The notes under the pieces are model-generated. The model did no database searches, had not been told where the DNA came from, and worked only from the letters and a program-made list of their open reading frames with translations. 64,000 bases of DNA from Saxidomus purpurata (taxonomy: Eukaryota > Mollusca > Bivalvia > Venerida > Veneridae). Of this stretch, positions 48,015-61,659 are shown piece by piece (positions within the stretch are counted from its first letter, which is position 1; each line of letters starts with the position of its first letter). The translations under genes and the position numbers were made by a program. Where the stretch lies: positions 35,556,672-35,620,671 of the forward strand of contig JAFMSR010000001.1 in assembly GCA_022818135.1 (NCBI GenBank), read 5' to 3'.

Positions 48015-48100
48015 ACCAGTGTAGGGTCTGTAGGGTCCGAACATACGACCTTCTGCTTACAAGACAGATGCTCTAACTAGCGTAGCTTACCGGGCTCCTG
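48015..48100 (-). repeat. tRNA-like SINE head (TGT anticodon-like loop)
   Basis: Minus strand: GAGCCCGGTAAGCTACGCTA then GTTAGAGC; an anticodon arm TCTGT-CTTGTAA-GCAGA with one G-T closing pair; then GGTCGTATGTTCGGACCC. The D stem and acceptor are broken. The AGCCCGGT-AGCT start is shared with 9190-9285. Confidence 0.5.
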
Positions 48101-49199
48101 GTTACCCAGAAGCCTTGAATCACTACACTGTCACCTGAAACCGTGTCTAGATCTGAGTCAGTCTATGTATTTTTTGAAATATAATGGAATATTGTTGCAT
48201 TCTTTAACATGTCTTGATTTATCAGTTCTTTATGTATTTTCCCCGAGCAATATAAACAATTATTTTTGTCTGTAAAACACAGTTTTAGTCAGACTTCCTA
48301 ATCGTTTCCGTGACAATGTATTGCTGCCCTAAGGTCAAAACATATTTGTTCGGTCGATGTGACTGAAGACGGATATTAAGACATATTGTCTGTGTTTACT
48401 GTCACCCATGTATCTCCATAATCAGAACATACGTTCTCAATTTAATAATGCAATTAAAACAGAAAAGAAAATTATGAACGAGATTGCAATGGATTGTGTC
48501 CAGTGGGCTTAGAATCTTCCTTCTTAATGAGATGTTTCTATCATATTTCACAACAGAAAAATCCAATGGGAATTGAAGTTCTCTTTCTTTTAAATAGACA
48601 CATATCATGGAGATTTGAATATGCTTGTTTCAAATAGTATGGGCGTCTTTGAGTTTATCTTGTGATAATAAAAACACAGCATAATCGTAAACTCTGACAT
48701 TAGCTTTAAAACATGAATTCTGCAGAAAAGGAGGAAATTAGTATTTATATAAAGACGCGTAGTTCTTTGAATATAACAGGTAAATATATCCTGAAAGAAG
48801 TTACAATATTTATAGTGATTCTTCTACTCCCAAAGCCACTGTTTATAGGAGAGTAAGTAAGTGTATTTGATAAGGGAGAATTTAGAGTTAAAACCTACCT
48901 GGTGTAGGGCGCCTGAAAACTTAATTGTCTTGTAAGAACATTGCAGCTGAAGAAGCCATAGTACCAGGCGACCGGACACTATACAGTTTCTCAGACTTTC
49001 AGTGGGTATTCCATTGGCATTTGAACTTTGACAAGAGTAATTGGTACTCTGACAAAACATTAAAAATCATCAAAACTATATGCAAGGTGGGTGCCCCGCC
49101 TTCTAGATTAAAGAGAAAAAGGCCTAAAGGGTGAAGTTGCAATGCTAGAAAAATGACAAGAAAAATAGAGTATAGCAAGATGAATTCAAAGAAATTCAC

Positions 49200-49530
49200 A
49201 TATTAACAAGTTAAGTGGTATCTGTCTTATCCACCATGATAACGCATCTGCATACAAGAGCAATATTGTGCTGCAGTTTCTGTAGGCAGTCAAACAAATG
49301 CATCATACTCTATCATACTCGACAGATCTGGATCCCTATGATTTCTTTTTTTTTCCTATACTGAAAACGATGTTTGCTGGGCGTCGCTACAGCTCCACCA
49401 GCGCTAGAGTAAACTCTGTACCAAGGGCGGACTTCTCTTTGCCTTTCATGGATGAAAAACTGCTTCCTGTTAAGGACGAATATGTTGAACGATTGATAAA
49501 AGAAATTAACTTAAGTCTTATTTTCTAAGG
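49200..49530 (+). pseudogene. Mariner-like transposase fragment 3
   Basis: HHDNASAYKSNIVLQFL holds the second catalytic Asp. After an in-frame TAG come HHTLSYSTDLDPYDFFFFPI and LKTMFAGRRYSS, where the family has HPPYSPDLAPCDFFLFP. 33 residues lie between the two Asp, one short of D34D, fitting a small deletion. Upstream domains cannot be read. The fragment lies within duplicate copy B only. Confidence 0.7.
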
Positions 49531-50041
49531 CCAGTCTCAAAACTTTGTAATGAATAGTAGTCTTCATTCAAACAAAATACGGCCTTTATACTGAAAATTA
49601 TACAGGAAAGCATGCAGAAAAGGAACACTAATGAGCAGCATTAAAGTCGCAACAAACTGATATAAATGACAGAACTAGGGATGCAGGAATGTGGAAAGCT
49701 ATTAATGAAAACTAAAATCATTTCTGTCTGCATTTGATGTAAGATTACACACGAAGAGAAATGGAATATAATTAATATGCCGATAAGCTATTCGAAGCAT
49801 CCCTTAAAATATATAATTTGCAAAATTAACAACCCACTTCCATTTGAATCAAACTGTTCGCCAAAATACATATTCAGTCTGCACCAATAGCATCATATTA
49901 CTTCCTTGTCAGAATTTTTGTACGGTTAAGGGTTATGATAAATGATTAGTTACCATAATATCTGACTTGAAAATGTAATTTAACGTATACAGATTAGGAT
50001 ATTTGAAATATGAAGTTGTTATTGCTCTCGATCTTTTACAG

Positions 50042-50162
50042 GAATATTTTTTGACCTGCGAGAGAAAATTGCATTGCCGCACGATGTTGAAAGACGTCTG
50101 ATCATGCTCAGAATTAATGTAAATAACGATCAAACTTTTGAAAGAGAAATTCAATTAAACTG
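50042..50162 (+). other. Exon-like segment, copy B, open
   Basis: Behind an acceptor-like CTCGATCTTTTACAG the sequence reads IFFDLREKIALPHDVERRLI then MLRINVNNDQTFEREIQLN and a TGA stop, without interruption. It aligns to 45409-45530. It could be a terminal coding exon of an unknown gene, or chance in a duplicated non-coding block. I do not recognise the peptide. Confidence 0.3.
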
Positions 50163-50490
50163 AAACATTTCTAAACATGTTTCGCAAGATTTTGTCAATT
50201 AAAATAGTAAAACGTTTGGTCTTTAGAAATGAAACAGATCGTGTAGATTGCAGTAAACGTTCAAATTTATGGATTTGAAAAAATGTGTGGGAAATTGTGC
50301 ACGTGTTTTGTTTATATAGCGAATGTAATTAAGTTGTTTGGAAGGAGCTCTTTACAAATGCATTTTGAAAAGCAATAAAAAGAGATCGAAATATTGAATC
50401 ATTACCAGCATTCCAAAGTCACTACTTTCAAGATAAGCCGAAACCGACTGGATATAGTTTGAACGGTCCACAGCCATATAGAAAATGTGA

Positions 50491-53400
50491 TTAGAGTATT
50501 TAACTCAGCAAGATCAGATTTCTTTACAGATATTTCAGTGATGACCCCTAATACATTGTTTTGTATATTTTATATAGAAACTTAAAATTCGTGTTCTCTA
50601 CTACAATTGTACCTTGTCATCAGTTTTATTTCTTCATTTAACGCAAAAAAATCACTTTATGACTCTCTGCCTTTAGATCATGCAAGAAACTTGCTCTTCT
50701 ATATAATTATTTTAGATATCCTGTTATTTAAGATCAATAGTTGCCGAACATCGCCTTATAGCTCATACAAAATTGCCAAAGGAAATTAATTATTTTCAGA
50801 AATAGGGTTCCCATAGATTTTATTAAAGTTGGAATATTAAAAAAAAACTTATTTAAAACTGAAGACGATCCTTTGCATGATGAGACCACCGGTAGGGTGC
50901 AGCCGGTCACTCTGTGCTGGTTGAGAAGTCCTGGGGGTTGATGTTTTAACGGCTCCTTATCCTAAAGCTGTTCGGCAAGTGATACGACTTCAACGGTTTT
51001 GAGTTTTAGTAACGTCTTGAATATCTCGTCACATGATGTTTCTACAAACACTATACAAACCATTCTGAAAGCAAATTATATGAGACGTTTAAATGATTAT
51101 GCATAGCTAATTATATACAGTCCTAATTACATATACATGTATCTTTTCAAAAAGATAGCTGATGGGCATTACTTTGTAAAAGCAGATATAATGTTTAACC
51201 AATGTAGCGCTTTGTAGTTATTTTGGATCAGCTTTTATACAAACTGATGTTTCTTCACATATTTTGTTGTAAAATTCTAAACACTACATCAAAAATACGT
51301 AAATGTTTCATTCTTCCATTTTTTTATCAGATATACATTGTTATAAACGAATTATTTTTTTCTCTATCTTTGTCTACAGTAGGCATAAGGAAATATCCGT
51401 TTCATCATTCAGGACTTCGTTTAATATGGCGTTGTATATGTAGTATTTATTGCTCTATCTTTTATTCAGTACAATCTAAAGTTTTTCCAGTCAGAGCTGT
51501 AGCGAAGGCGTAATGAATAATTTATATCATCAATCTAATAGCCTTAACTGAACATTTCTAGACAAGGACTTAAAAGCGGTGTGTGAAATGTTTCTTTCTT
51601 GTAACTAAATATTACAGAGATGTATAGCATTGTATTGTGTCAATTAACCGACTACAACTGTTAAATAAGACAGATATCATGACATTCCAGAGTAAAATAT
51701 TTAAAACGTATTATAGTTATGTTTTTTAAATATCTATGTACAATTCATTCACTTCGATGTAGTATCAACTATGAAGACGGCCTTCTAGTATAGGTAAATG
51801 AAAGAGTGGTATTTCCTAGCTCTTTAGAGTAGATCGCTCTATTTAGCCTCCAGTGTTAAAAAAGCAAAAATATGGATATATGAACATTCGAACAATGCTT
51901 TCAAAATGCAATTTAACAAATGTTCAAACTCAAAACTACAGTAGGATAAAATGTCTATGTAACTTTTTCAAGCGCGTTTTACAATGGTGGTACATTTATA
52001 TTCTTATTAAATAATGAATAACAATATCTGAATTTTCTTTATAAACCGAAACGTAACGCGGTCAACACCCCTATGCAATTACAATTTTCTAAAATGTAAA
52101 ACGATAAATGATTATGTATGTACACTACCCATTATGTCCTACACAATATGCGTTTTTTATATATACAAATGGACGCCTCCTAAATGCGCTCCTCATTTCT
52201 GTAAAACACGTGGTGCCTAAAAACAGTCCGAAAGTAATAAAGATAAGGACAAATTCATTTCAAAACATGACAGTCTCATTTTCAATAAATTGTCTAGCAG
52301 TTATAACTTCATTTTGTTGGAATACGATTTCACCATATCAGCCAAATCCATCTAGACATAACATAAATGAATAATAGTAACTCACTGAGAGGAAGAGAAT
52401 ACATAGAATTTTGCAGACGTTTTAACTGAAACGACCGTAGTTGGATAGCAACGAAACGTGATCACAAATCATGATATCGTATTGGTTGGCTATTGCATAT
52501 GAAATCCTAGTACATTTATGATCAGTACCAAACTGTGCTTGAACTTTCAATGTTTGTCCATTAAGTCCCTTAAAGTTTTAAGCTTTAATGCATATTCAAG
52601 CAGTATCATTTTTACACACTGTTTTAAAAACACCATTACGAACAGTTCTGATAATCTATCTTAATAATTATTCTGAATGGACACTGTCAGACGTAGAAAG
52701 GTCAAAAACAAGTTACCCTCGGGACGGATATTCCCATCCCCACCTGGAGTCAACGATCTATTATTTTTCTTGCATACAATTTGTCTACAAATAATAGCTT
52801 AAAAATCTATAACTAATAACTTACATTTATACGCTTTTTTATAGAAGCGTATGAATTTACGCATTTAGTCATAAAAGTAATTCATTAAGACATTGTTTAG
52901 AGCACGAGAGTCATCTTACACTTTGGGTGTAAGATGATTTTTTCCGGCACTGGTAAAAACTTCAGATATCACGATTTGGTATGCAAGAAATTATGTGCCC
53001 TTATCAAGTTCTAATGGCAGTAAAGATTTTTTTTTAAATGTACAAATACCAATAGAATACCAAGATATTTGTCAATTTCACATAAACATCATATATGAAT
53101 AACCACACATTCATCATGATTACTTGACTTGTCACTGCTGTTTTAGGTGGAAATAACATACACATAGAGTATGTAAACAACACATGCTGACACAACACAA
53201 TTAATCCAATTTCCGTTATAACTGGATGTGATATTAAACTTAATTTCAATCATATTTATTACTTTCTTTCAATCATATTTATCACTTGACTGATAGGTTA
53301 TTTATATCCTTCTTAGTGTCAACTTAAGTACTTTGTCTACCAAATCGTTTACAAAATGACATAGACTAAACAGAAAGGCATTGAACATCAATGCTTTCAC

Positions 53401-55270
53401 TTGATTTTGTTATAAACAACCTGATCATTATATATGCAAAGGTGCATTCTCACAAAGAAAGACTGAGCCCTGCGCATGCTGAAAACTACATTTAGTTTGT
53501 TGCATTCGATAAACACATACCTCTATAGTTATGACTATAATAGATTGACAGGAACTCTATACAAATGCTTGCAGCAACGATGCTACTGGTTCATAGATTA
53601 GTATAGCCACTTATAGCACTTATATGGCCTTCTTACAGATGGAAAATACCCAAAGATTATCAGGTATAGGGGATATGCTTTTGAAGTAAAGGATTAATAT
53701 TGAATCTGTTACAGAAAATGCTTTTATTGATAATAAAATAATAAAAATGTTTGAAAGCAGTACACACAATTCAAAAGATACAGGTAATAATACTTCAGTA
53801 CTGACAGCTTAGTAAAACATCTTTACATGGTCTCTCATTGGTAGGGGATAAAACTGGCACGCGCGAGATGCCTATTCGACGTATTTAATGGAGTTATAAT
53901 TATTGTCGTGTATTTATAACTCAAAGGATGTGATGGCTAAATGCATATGAACTACGGATTTGTTATTAATAAGACATAACATATTTAGGTTACAAGATAC
54001 AACTATGCGTACCAGATCGACAGTTGACAACATCGATTAAGCCCAATGTTTTATTCATTGCAAACAATTGAGTTTCCAAATATATTTGAAGGTGCGTGTC
54101 GAAAGTCTGCAATTCAAGACTTCAGCTACAATTGTTCTGACATTTTTCAGAAAATATTAGGAAATACCACGTAAAATGTGAGTCCATCAATAATATTGTA
54201 GTATTTTGGGCGCGTTTTACATAATTCATCTCTAGCCATAGGATATATTTGTAAAATAGATTGCTTTTCCGAGACGATTCGACTCTGCTTTTCAGGGTTG
54301 TTTTTGTGATTTGAAGCTTTTTCCTGAGGAAACAAACAGACATAATTTCTAAACAAGACATTATACTAGTATTCTAATACAATTTTAATAACTACAGGTA
54401 GTTGTGTTGAAATTATTCTGAGTTTTTATTACTTTTGATAGTGAGGAATCCATTGATTTATTACTATTTCGTAATAAAGCTTCAATATGTAGCGTCCAAA
54501 CACAACACAAAGATCACACATTTTCAGACAATCGAGGCTACAAGATTTTTACAAGATGTATAAATTTGCTATTTTTCCTGGCATCGCGTCATATCTTTCG
54601 TAATAATAGAATTATGTTTAATCAGAGTATCAACAGCAGTTTGGAGAGTAACACAATCTTTTACACTTTGTGTCTGTTTTTCACGTAAGTATGACAAGCA
54701 AAGGGTGTGCAATGATGTGATTTGCTAGAAAAATCGACAATAAAATGCACTTATCTTTCCGATGTGCCAGACGTGTCATGGGAGTTATTGTACAGGATCA
54801 GCTTAAACCGAGTTATGTTTTTTTTCTAATGTAAGTTTCTGGGCGACAATTTGCAGCCTTCGAATTGCGCTATGTAGTACACAGGATTCCAGATATCGTT
54901 GTACGTCATGCACGTCATATAAAACGTGACACGAAATAGTGCGTTATAGTGACTTTACGTCACTAATGTAACACATACACGACGTCGCTTATTTAAAATG
55001 TGACATGACATCCAGTAAATTGTAAATCAAAGGAAAACTGTCGATTGATATGTAATGCGGGTGTATCTTTGTCGTTGACTGCATAGTGCAGGATTTCATT
55101 TTTTGTTACTTGTATTTCCTATCTTTCCGATATGTCCTAAATGTAACCCTGTCCGGATTTTCTTCAGTTTTAATATTACTTTCCCAGTTTCGGATCTATG
55201 CTGAAAATAATTATATGATTTGCATTTTAACCAAACAATTATATTTTACTTATAAAAACAAAATAATATC
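50491..55270. other. No gene recognised
   Basis: AT-rich. Short frames only. 54890-54985 has several ACGTCA/CGTGAC motifs (noted separately). No repeat identified by eye. Confidence 0.5.
54900..54990 (+). promoter_or_regulatory. Cluster of CRE-like ACGTCA motifs
   Basis: GTACGTCATGCACGTCATAT then AAAACGTGACA, followed by TTTACGTCACTAATG and ACGACGTCGC, puts four to five ACGT-centred sites in about 90 bp. No gene start follows, so function is speculative. Confidence 0.2.
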
Positions 55271-55275
55271 AAACA

Positions 55276-55435
55276 GGGGGGGGGGGGGGGGGAAAAAAGG
55301 GGGGGGGGAAAAAAGGGGGGAAAAAAAGAAGGGAAAAAAAAAAAAAAATATATAAAAAAAAGGGGGGAAAGGAAAAAAAAAAAAAAACCCCCAAAAAAAA
55401 AACCACAACACCCACAAGTGCACACCACCAACACA
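55276..55435. other. Second homopolymer block, probable artefact
   Basis: G runs, then A/G runs, then A runs, then C/A, grading into CACAACACCCACAAGTGCAC. Same style as 5821-6430 but shorter. It most likely replaces a real microsatellite. Gly/Lys- or Pro/Phe-rich frames across it are meaningless. Confidence 0.75.
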
Positions 55436-55439
55436 CACA

Positions 55440-58400
55440 TATATTGTATGTGATTGAATTCAATCAGATGATAGCATTACTTTGTTAAACCTATGACAAT
55501 GGTTGGCAGTTTGACTACATATTGACTTTTGACTTGTATTGTTTTTTTGTTTGTTTTTTTAGGTGGAATGTAATCTTGAAAATCTAGGATATACGAAAGC
55601 ATTAAGAAAGTGTAATCGTTTTATTTCAAGATTACAAGACATGGTGTAAATACAGGCTTTTCTTCTTTCTATATGTGCCTTCCGAAGTACAAATCTATCT
55701 CGCATTGGCGAGTAAATGTTACTAACTGCACTAGTGTGTTTGAAAATCCCATATAAAGATAAGCTGTTTCATAATTATTAAGCTTAAACTTTCTTTACGG
55801 CTATCAGTCCTGCACTCCATTCGGTTTCATGTGGATTGGGGTCTACACTTACGGTAGATCGCCAATGATGAAATTTTATTTAGGCTGAGGAACAGTGCGA
55901 ACTACCTTAAACAATGAGAAAGAACGATAAAGTAAATATCAAAATACGGTGTAAGCCTAGCATTGAAAAGGCACAAAGTAACTATGTCAAAATTAGGTAT
56001 TTTTTAAGAGATTTCGGGATATCCAAAGCGGAAGCACAGAGAAAATATAAACCCCAGGTTACTGAACGGCAATAAATAAGGATTATAGCAAATCTACAAT
56101 CTAATTGCCAGGAAAGCAAAGATAAATTCTACTGATCTTCTTAAATGTTTTAATCATATTATCCGGTAATTAAGATGTTCTGTGTAATTATAGACAGACA
56201 AATGTTTTGAATTTTAACTAAAATTGGATTGTACAATTCATGAACTTAAACGTGTTATAATCTAAGGAATGTCTTTCAATTTTATTTGTTAATGAAATGA
56301 TGTTGGCTAAAATCAAACAATGAAATGCAGTTTGTTGATCGGATGTTCATCTGATCTGAGGGAATTCACGCAATTGCACAATCTAACAAATATTTGAAAA
56401 GTAAATTAAATTTTCTAAAACAATATGCTTGTGCACGTTAGAAAAAAATGTATCTGTTTCAATGGGCTTGAATACTTTTCTCTTGACAATAATTTTATAT
56501 TGAAGTAGCCCACAGTAGCGAAAACAATTGTCATGAACAGTTTCCTAAAATGGTTTATGATGATACAGGGCATAGAGGGCTAAAGCCTCGCTCAACTTAA
56601 GCTTATGGACAAATTATGAGTGCTTATACACTACGGTAAAAAATGTAATCGTTCTATTTTGTCATTTTTGCGAGGCGCGTTTACCTGGACTGGGCATTTT
56701 AATGTTATATGTGTTTCAGTAAATAACGGTATACTATAATACATGTATGTAAAAAGTCAAACAGAAATTATTCATTCGTGTATGAAATTTTAAAACGATA
56801 AATTTTAATGGTACTAACTTGATATAAAATGTTACGCGGCAAATAACACATGATATAATAAACTTTATAATTAGTTGCTGAATTTCCATTGTAGGTAGTA
56901 GGCTAATCAAACCAAAATGCAAAATTCAGTAGTTTAATTTCATTTTTCTTCGTATATCACATTAAATATCAATATACATTGTATATTATAAAATGCATAT
57001 TTCGCACTCTTTTTAAACCTCCGATGACAAAGGAATCCCGAATCAATAGAACGTTGACTGATGAAACGTCTAATGAAAGTCGACAGATGCTGAATAGGAC
57101 AAGGAGATGAGGATCTGTGCCAAGAAAACTAATGTACTAGAAATGCACACCCACCATCTTTGAAAACAAATTATACAGAATTTCTGTTTTTTCCATGCGA
57201 CTAAATTAATGTGACATTACTTTAGCTGTTCCGTATATCCATCTAATAAATATAATGTTACTACTTGCTTTCAAATAACACATATAGTATGAAACTGTAT
57301 ACACCTCCAGCCGGCCTCACTAGATAACTATGAGGGTTCTTCATGACAATGATTAATGCCTTTTATAAAGCGATATAGTCCATGTTCGAACAAACGTACA
57401 AACTAGTTGTCTTTTATCTTCTTTTAGTGTGACTAGGTGCAGTTTATTTGATCTTTGTAGATCGATGTACGGTTCTCATTATGACCTAAAATTAAATGAA
57501 ACGTTGCACTGTTTTACCTACGATAACGTGTTATTTACGATGATAATGATGCTATGAGACACGTGAATCAATACAAATATTTCTATTAACATACGGTTAT
57601 AATTCAAAACCCTGCACCAATCTATCGACAAAATATATTTAAGTCTTTCTAATCGTGTCGCCACTGGTCCACGGGTGCTTCTTAAGCAAATGCTTCTAGA
57701 ACATATTCAAGTATAGTGCACCAGATTGTAATACACAGACTGTGCCTGAGCTGACAAAAGTTGCACGATTTTCAAACGACAATATATTCAGAGGCTTCAT
57801 ATTTGACAACTGGCGACAGTATTATAATCTCTGGAGGACCTTGTGTTCTAAGTATTGAATAATCTTATCTTACTGTTACAGTTCTGCTGACATATTTACG
57901 CACGTTTTATGTAGACTTGCTATACATAGCCATCGTTGATTATTGTGTGCACCCCTTTTAAAAATGACTAAATCGCAGAGAAATTCACTTCATGTGTTTT
58001 TCGTGTTTAAAACACTTGTCATATCACTCAGAAAGAAAGATTGGTAGAATATATATATATGTCAAACAAACATGAAACCGAGTAATGGCAATCATTTAAA
58101 CTCATATCATCCATGCAGGAAATTGGCTTGTGGCGTCAAGTTACTAAATCATTACGTTTATTAGCATTCATTTGCAATAATGGGTAGATATATGTTTCAC
58201 TTGTGCCTATGAAAAAAAAACTTCCAGTCAAAGAGATATTTGTGTACTATATTGGTTGCCAAAGACCAGTTTCATCAGTTTTCAGTATAACAAAATTCTA
58301 ATGCTATCACTAGTAGAACTACGCTATAAAAATGAACACACTGCAATAAACCTCTGTGGTTACTATAAAGCAGCGGGTAAACCTTTAGCTTAAAAGGCAA

Positions 58401-61400
58401 TTTTACATGTACATTGAGACCCAGCATTAACACCTACAGCTGGCTGGTACTGATGCGAGGAGGAAGCTGTCTGTTGATGTACCAGAAGCTGTTACTATTC
58501 TATTTGAAGTGTGAATCAACATATGGTTGTAGCTTTTTTCCTGTCACATTTAGTCTCAAAGCTGATATTAGGGATGGTAGTTTATGTTCTGCTCAAAACA
58601 GTGTTAAAATATACTTTCAGCAGCCGACAAGAGTATCGCGCATGAATAGATTAACTTGAACTTCTTGCCTTATAGACGTGAAAACTTTCTTGCAAACATT
58701 TTCTCACAATGCAGCAAAATTACAAACGTCCGAGTAAGATTGCAGAATCTCCAATGAAGTGTTATGAAGGCACCAGTTAATCAGCTTCATGGTTTAACAT
58801 TAAGACATTGGCAATGTTTTAACTATGAGGCACACTGACGTTTTAAAGATAAAGAAAACTTGTCCTCGAAAAGAGATTATTACAAAATATGTATTTAAAC
58901 TGTGGCAAAACAACATGTTGATGGTAACATTATCTTAAGAATTAATGCAAAATCATTGAATAGCCTCTCTCTCTTTTTATTTATGATTGGGCTTAAGTAT
59001 GGATTTCGTTCTCTGCAACACAGTGCCATATTCATTTTATCACAACAAAAAGACCAACCATACCGAATTTTTACGACAAATGTCGCACTTAAAAATCAAA
59101 TATCATTTACAATTTCCTGTTGATCCTGTTTTTTGGATACAGTTTTACATCACGAGAACATAGAACAATTGTTCATTAAATTATTATATAATTGAGAATT
59201 CTGACATTTTCTCCGTCCAATTACCTTTACCCGACTCAAAGCACTTCCGTTTAGGAGATACTGCATCCTTATTTCTGTCTGCATCTAAATCGAGTGTCCA
59301 GCTTAGTTTTTCTTTTGTTAATTTCTATCACCGTCTAGATATTTTGTATCTTTAAAAATTCAGTCAGTCAATACAAGAGACACTGCTATGATAAATGGAT
59401 CAAACGGAATGTAGTTTTAACACGAAATCAGCGTTTTTTTCATGCCAAGACGTACCATGCAAATCATGTTCTATTACGGTTTTATTCATGCTAAGTGTAT
59501 TGTTTACAGTACACGGACCGGTAATAAATTGGCTTAATGACTTTTATATGAAGAAGCATTTATTTCCTCCCGGGGGCACTTTCGTGTCTGAGAGAACAAC
59601 ATTACAGGAAATATGCGGACCAACATCCATCGCTTGATTTTATTAAACAAAGACAATTTTGTTATTTCTTCAGCTACAAATGTATTTATATAGATTGTCT
59701 GCAGAAAAGATATTACAGCGTTATATACGAAATGGAAAAGTTAATAATAAGGTTTGTGTATCCTAGATAAATTACACGTGACAGTTGTTTCTTACTCCCA
59801 TATTTGGACACCTCGTATAAGATCTACTCGTTAAAGATCAAATATTAAAAACTGATATATAAAGAGAACACATGTAGTTATATTAAAATAGTTTTTATAC
59901 AATATTGTATAGAAAACTACTCTTGCATTAGTGTTTTTTCAGGGTATGATGTATATGAAAATCAACATTAAAAAGTAAGTTCTCGAATTGTGACAATAAC
60001 AATACACTAACCCTAAGGTCTAAGTGAAGGACCTTCAAAAATAATTAGAAGTTCGATGTTTGTTGCCTAACTTCTATGCCATTTTTTAACAGTCAGTTAT
60101 GAATTGTTGCTTAAATTTTGTCACAAAATTCAACCTTTTCAATCGCTTTCTTTATTTTAGGAACCATGCATCATGTTTTCATTTCAATAAACAACCTTCT
60201 TACCTTTTATAAAAGAAACTACAAACGGCTTATTGAAAGTAATACCACATGAGAAGAAAACGTATTCTCGTAGACAACAACATGAAACAAAAACTGCTTC
60301 ATACACATCAGTCATTCTTTTGTTCACGTAGTTAGAGAAAATATTCATCCGAGAAGACACAAACCAATCCGATGAAATACATGATAAAGCAGAACACTGA
60401 ATAATTAACATGATTGATTTCCTAGATTTTCACTATATTTGGTATATGTCCAACATCAAGAAAACTCGTCATGGGAATTGTGGGATGCTTGAAAGATCAC
60501 CCAAACTGATATAAACAATCAGATCGGTGTCTTTATTCTTCGGACACACTAGAGCCTCGCTGTATGAATCAAACTGTTACAATGCTAGCTAAATGGGATA
60601 GTTCAGTTTGTACCATAACAATATACTGCTTTGGACAAGTCTTTTTATCGTATGCCAGATATATAATTGTTAAAGATGTTTAAACTTCAGCATGACTGCC
60701 GAGCAAACAGGGCAAATATTGTATCTTTATTGGTTTCTAAAATCCAAAAACAACAGCAGAAAATGGAGAAGTACGACGAACTTTCCGAAGTAATATATGT
60801 TACACTTATGTCTAAGTGTGATATTGTGTCTAAGTGTGATATTCTAGATCACATGTCCTACAAAAGAATGGCATTGATTCGAAGAAAACATGTCTACCGT
60901 CAATGTGAAATATTACTTCAAAGGTTCAGCAACAGTAGCTGTTATTAGCAATATGTAAAAATCGTATCTCTCTAACAGTTAAAATTTCAAGTTTATTTTT
61001 TCCACGCAGTGACAAAATGAGGAAATAAATGGTTTTGCTCGTTTCGTTATGCAATCGTCAGTTCATTATTGACCATAATCAGTTTCCAATAATTACTGTC
61101 AACAATTTCTATCATCCCGTTTTGCCGAAGGTCTTTATTTTCCTAGAAAAAAATCCATTATTATATTTCCTTTTCACTGAGATAACAGCATCCAAGTGAT
61201 AGGTATGTAATTAAATTAAATGCCAATCGATATCAACAGAGTTAAAGCGGATGTATCCGATCAGGAGCAATTGCGATGATGATTTTGTTCCCAAATATGA
61301 AAGTCTCTAGATCCTAAATATATGCGATGACCTGTCAAAGTTATCTAGAGAAAATAAAGAAAGACCTTTGCCTATATCAACGATTCTTAGATCTTAGACG

Positions 61401-61650
61401 ATATATATAAAAGTGAGAAGATCCTAACACTTTGAGCTATTTATAGATAAAGGCGTGTCCTTGGCCAAAGACACTGATGCTACACATGCCTCAGATCACC
61501 CAGCTGTACATGAGCAGCAGATGAAAAACTCGCTGCCTCTCTCGCGCGAACTTGATGACGTCTGGAATGAGTGTTCGAAAGCAATTCAATAAGCGATAGC
61601 GCATTCTTCGTAATTGAACCAAATTAAATTCGTATAAACTAGTCATAAAT
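55440..61650. other. No gene recognised
   Basis: About 6 kb of AT-rich sequence. Frames at 58414-58659, 59395-59637 and 60667-60948 (up to 93 codons) show no family motif and no splice context I trust. A 15-bp direct repeat (AAGTGTGATATTGTGTCTAA) is at 60812-60842. Confidence 0.5.
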
Positions 61651-61659
61651 CACTGTTTT

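Larger units (their letters stand above)
47685..50490 (+). repeat. Large duplicated block, copy B
   Basis: Counterpart of 42560-45895 in the same direction, about 5 kb further on. It is interrupted by a tRNA-like head (48015-48100) and a mariner fossil (49200-49530) that copy A lacks. Anchors include AAACATATTGATTGGATATA (47691), GAGCAATATAAACAATTATT (48245), CATGGAGATTTGAATATGCT (48606), AAAGTCGCAACAAACTGATA (49645) and GATGTTGAAAGACGTCTGAT (50083). Confidence 0.75.

Noticed and set aside
52108..52374. 88-codon frame with weak resemblance to GPCR transmembrane segment 6
   Set aside because: No conserved Pro/Trp motif in register, no following TM7 motif and no convincing splice sites.
55246..55463. 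Overlapping Pro/Phe-rich and Gly/Lys-rich open frames
   Set aside because: Produced by the second homopolymer block; frames on both strands are equally long.
57050..57095. CTGATGA ... GAAA pattern resembling a hammerhead ribozyme core
   Set aside because: Stem II between the two core boxes does not pair and the flanking stems do not close.
60667..60948. 93-codon frame with Lys/Gln-rich start
   Set aside because: No homology recognised, it contains a 15-bp direct repeat, and no splice or promoter context is visible.
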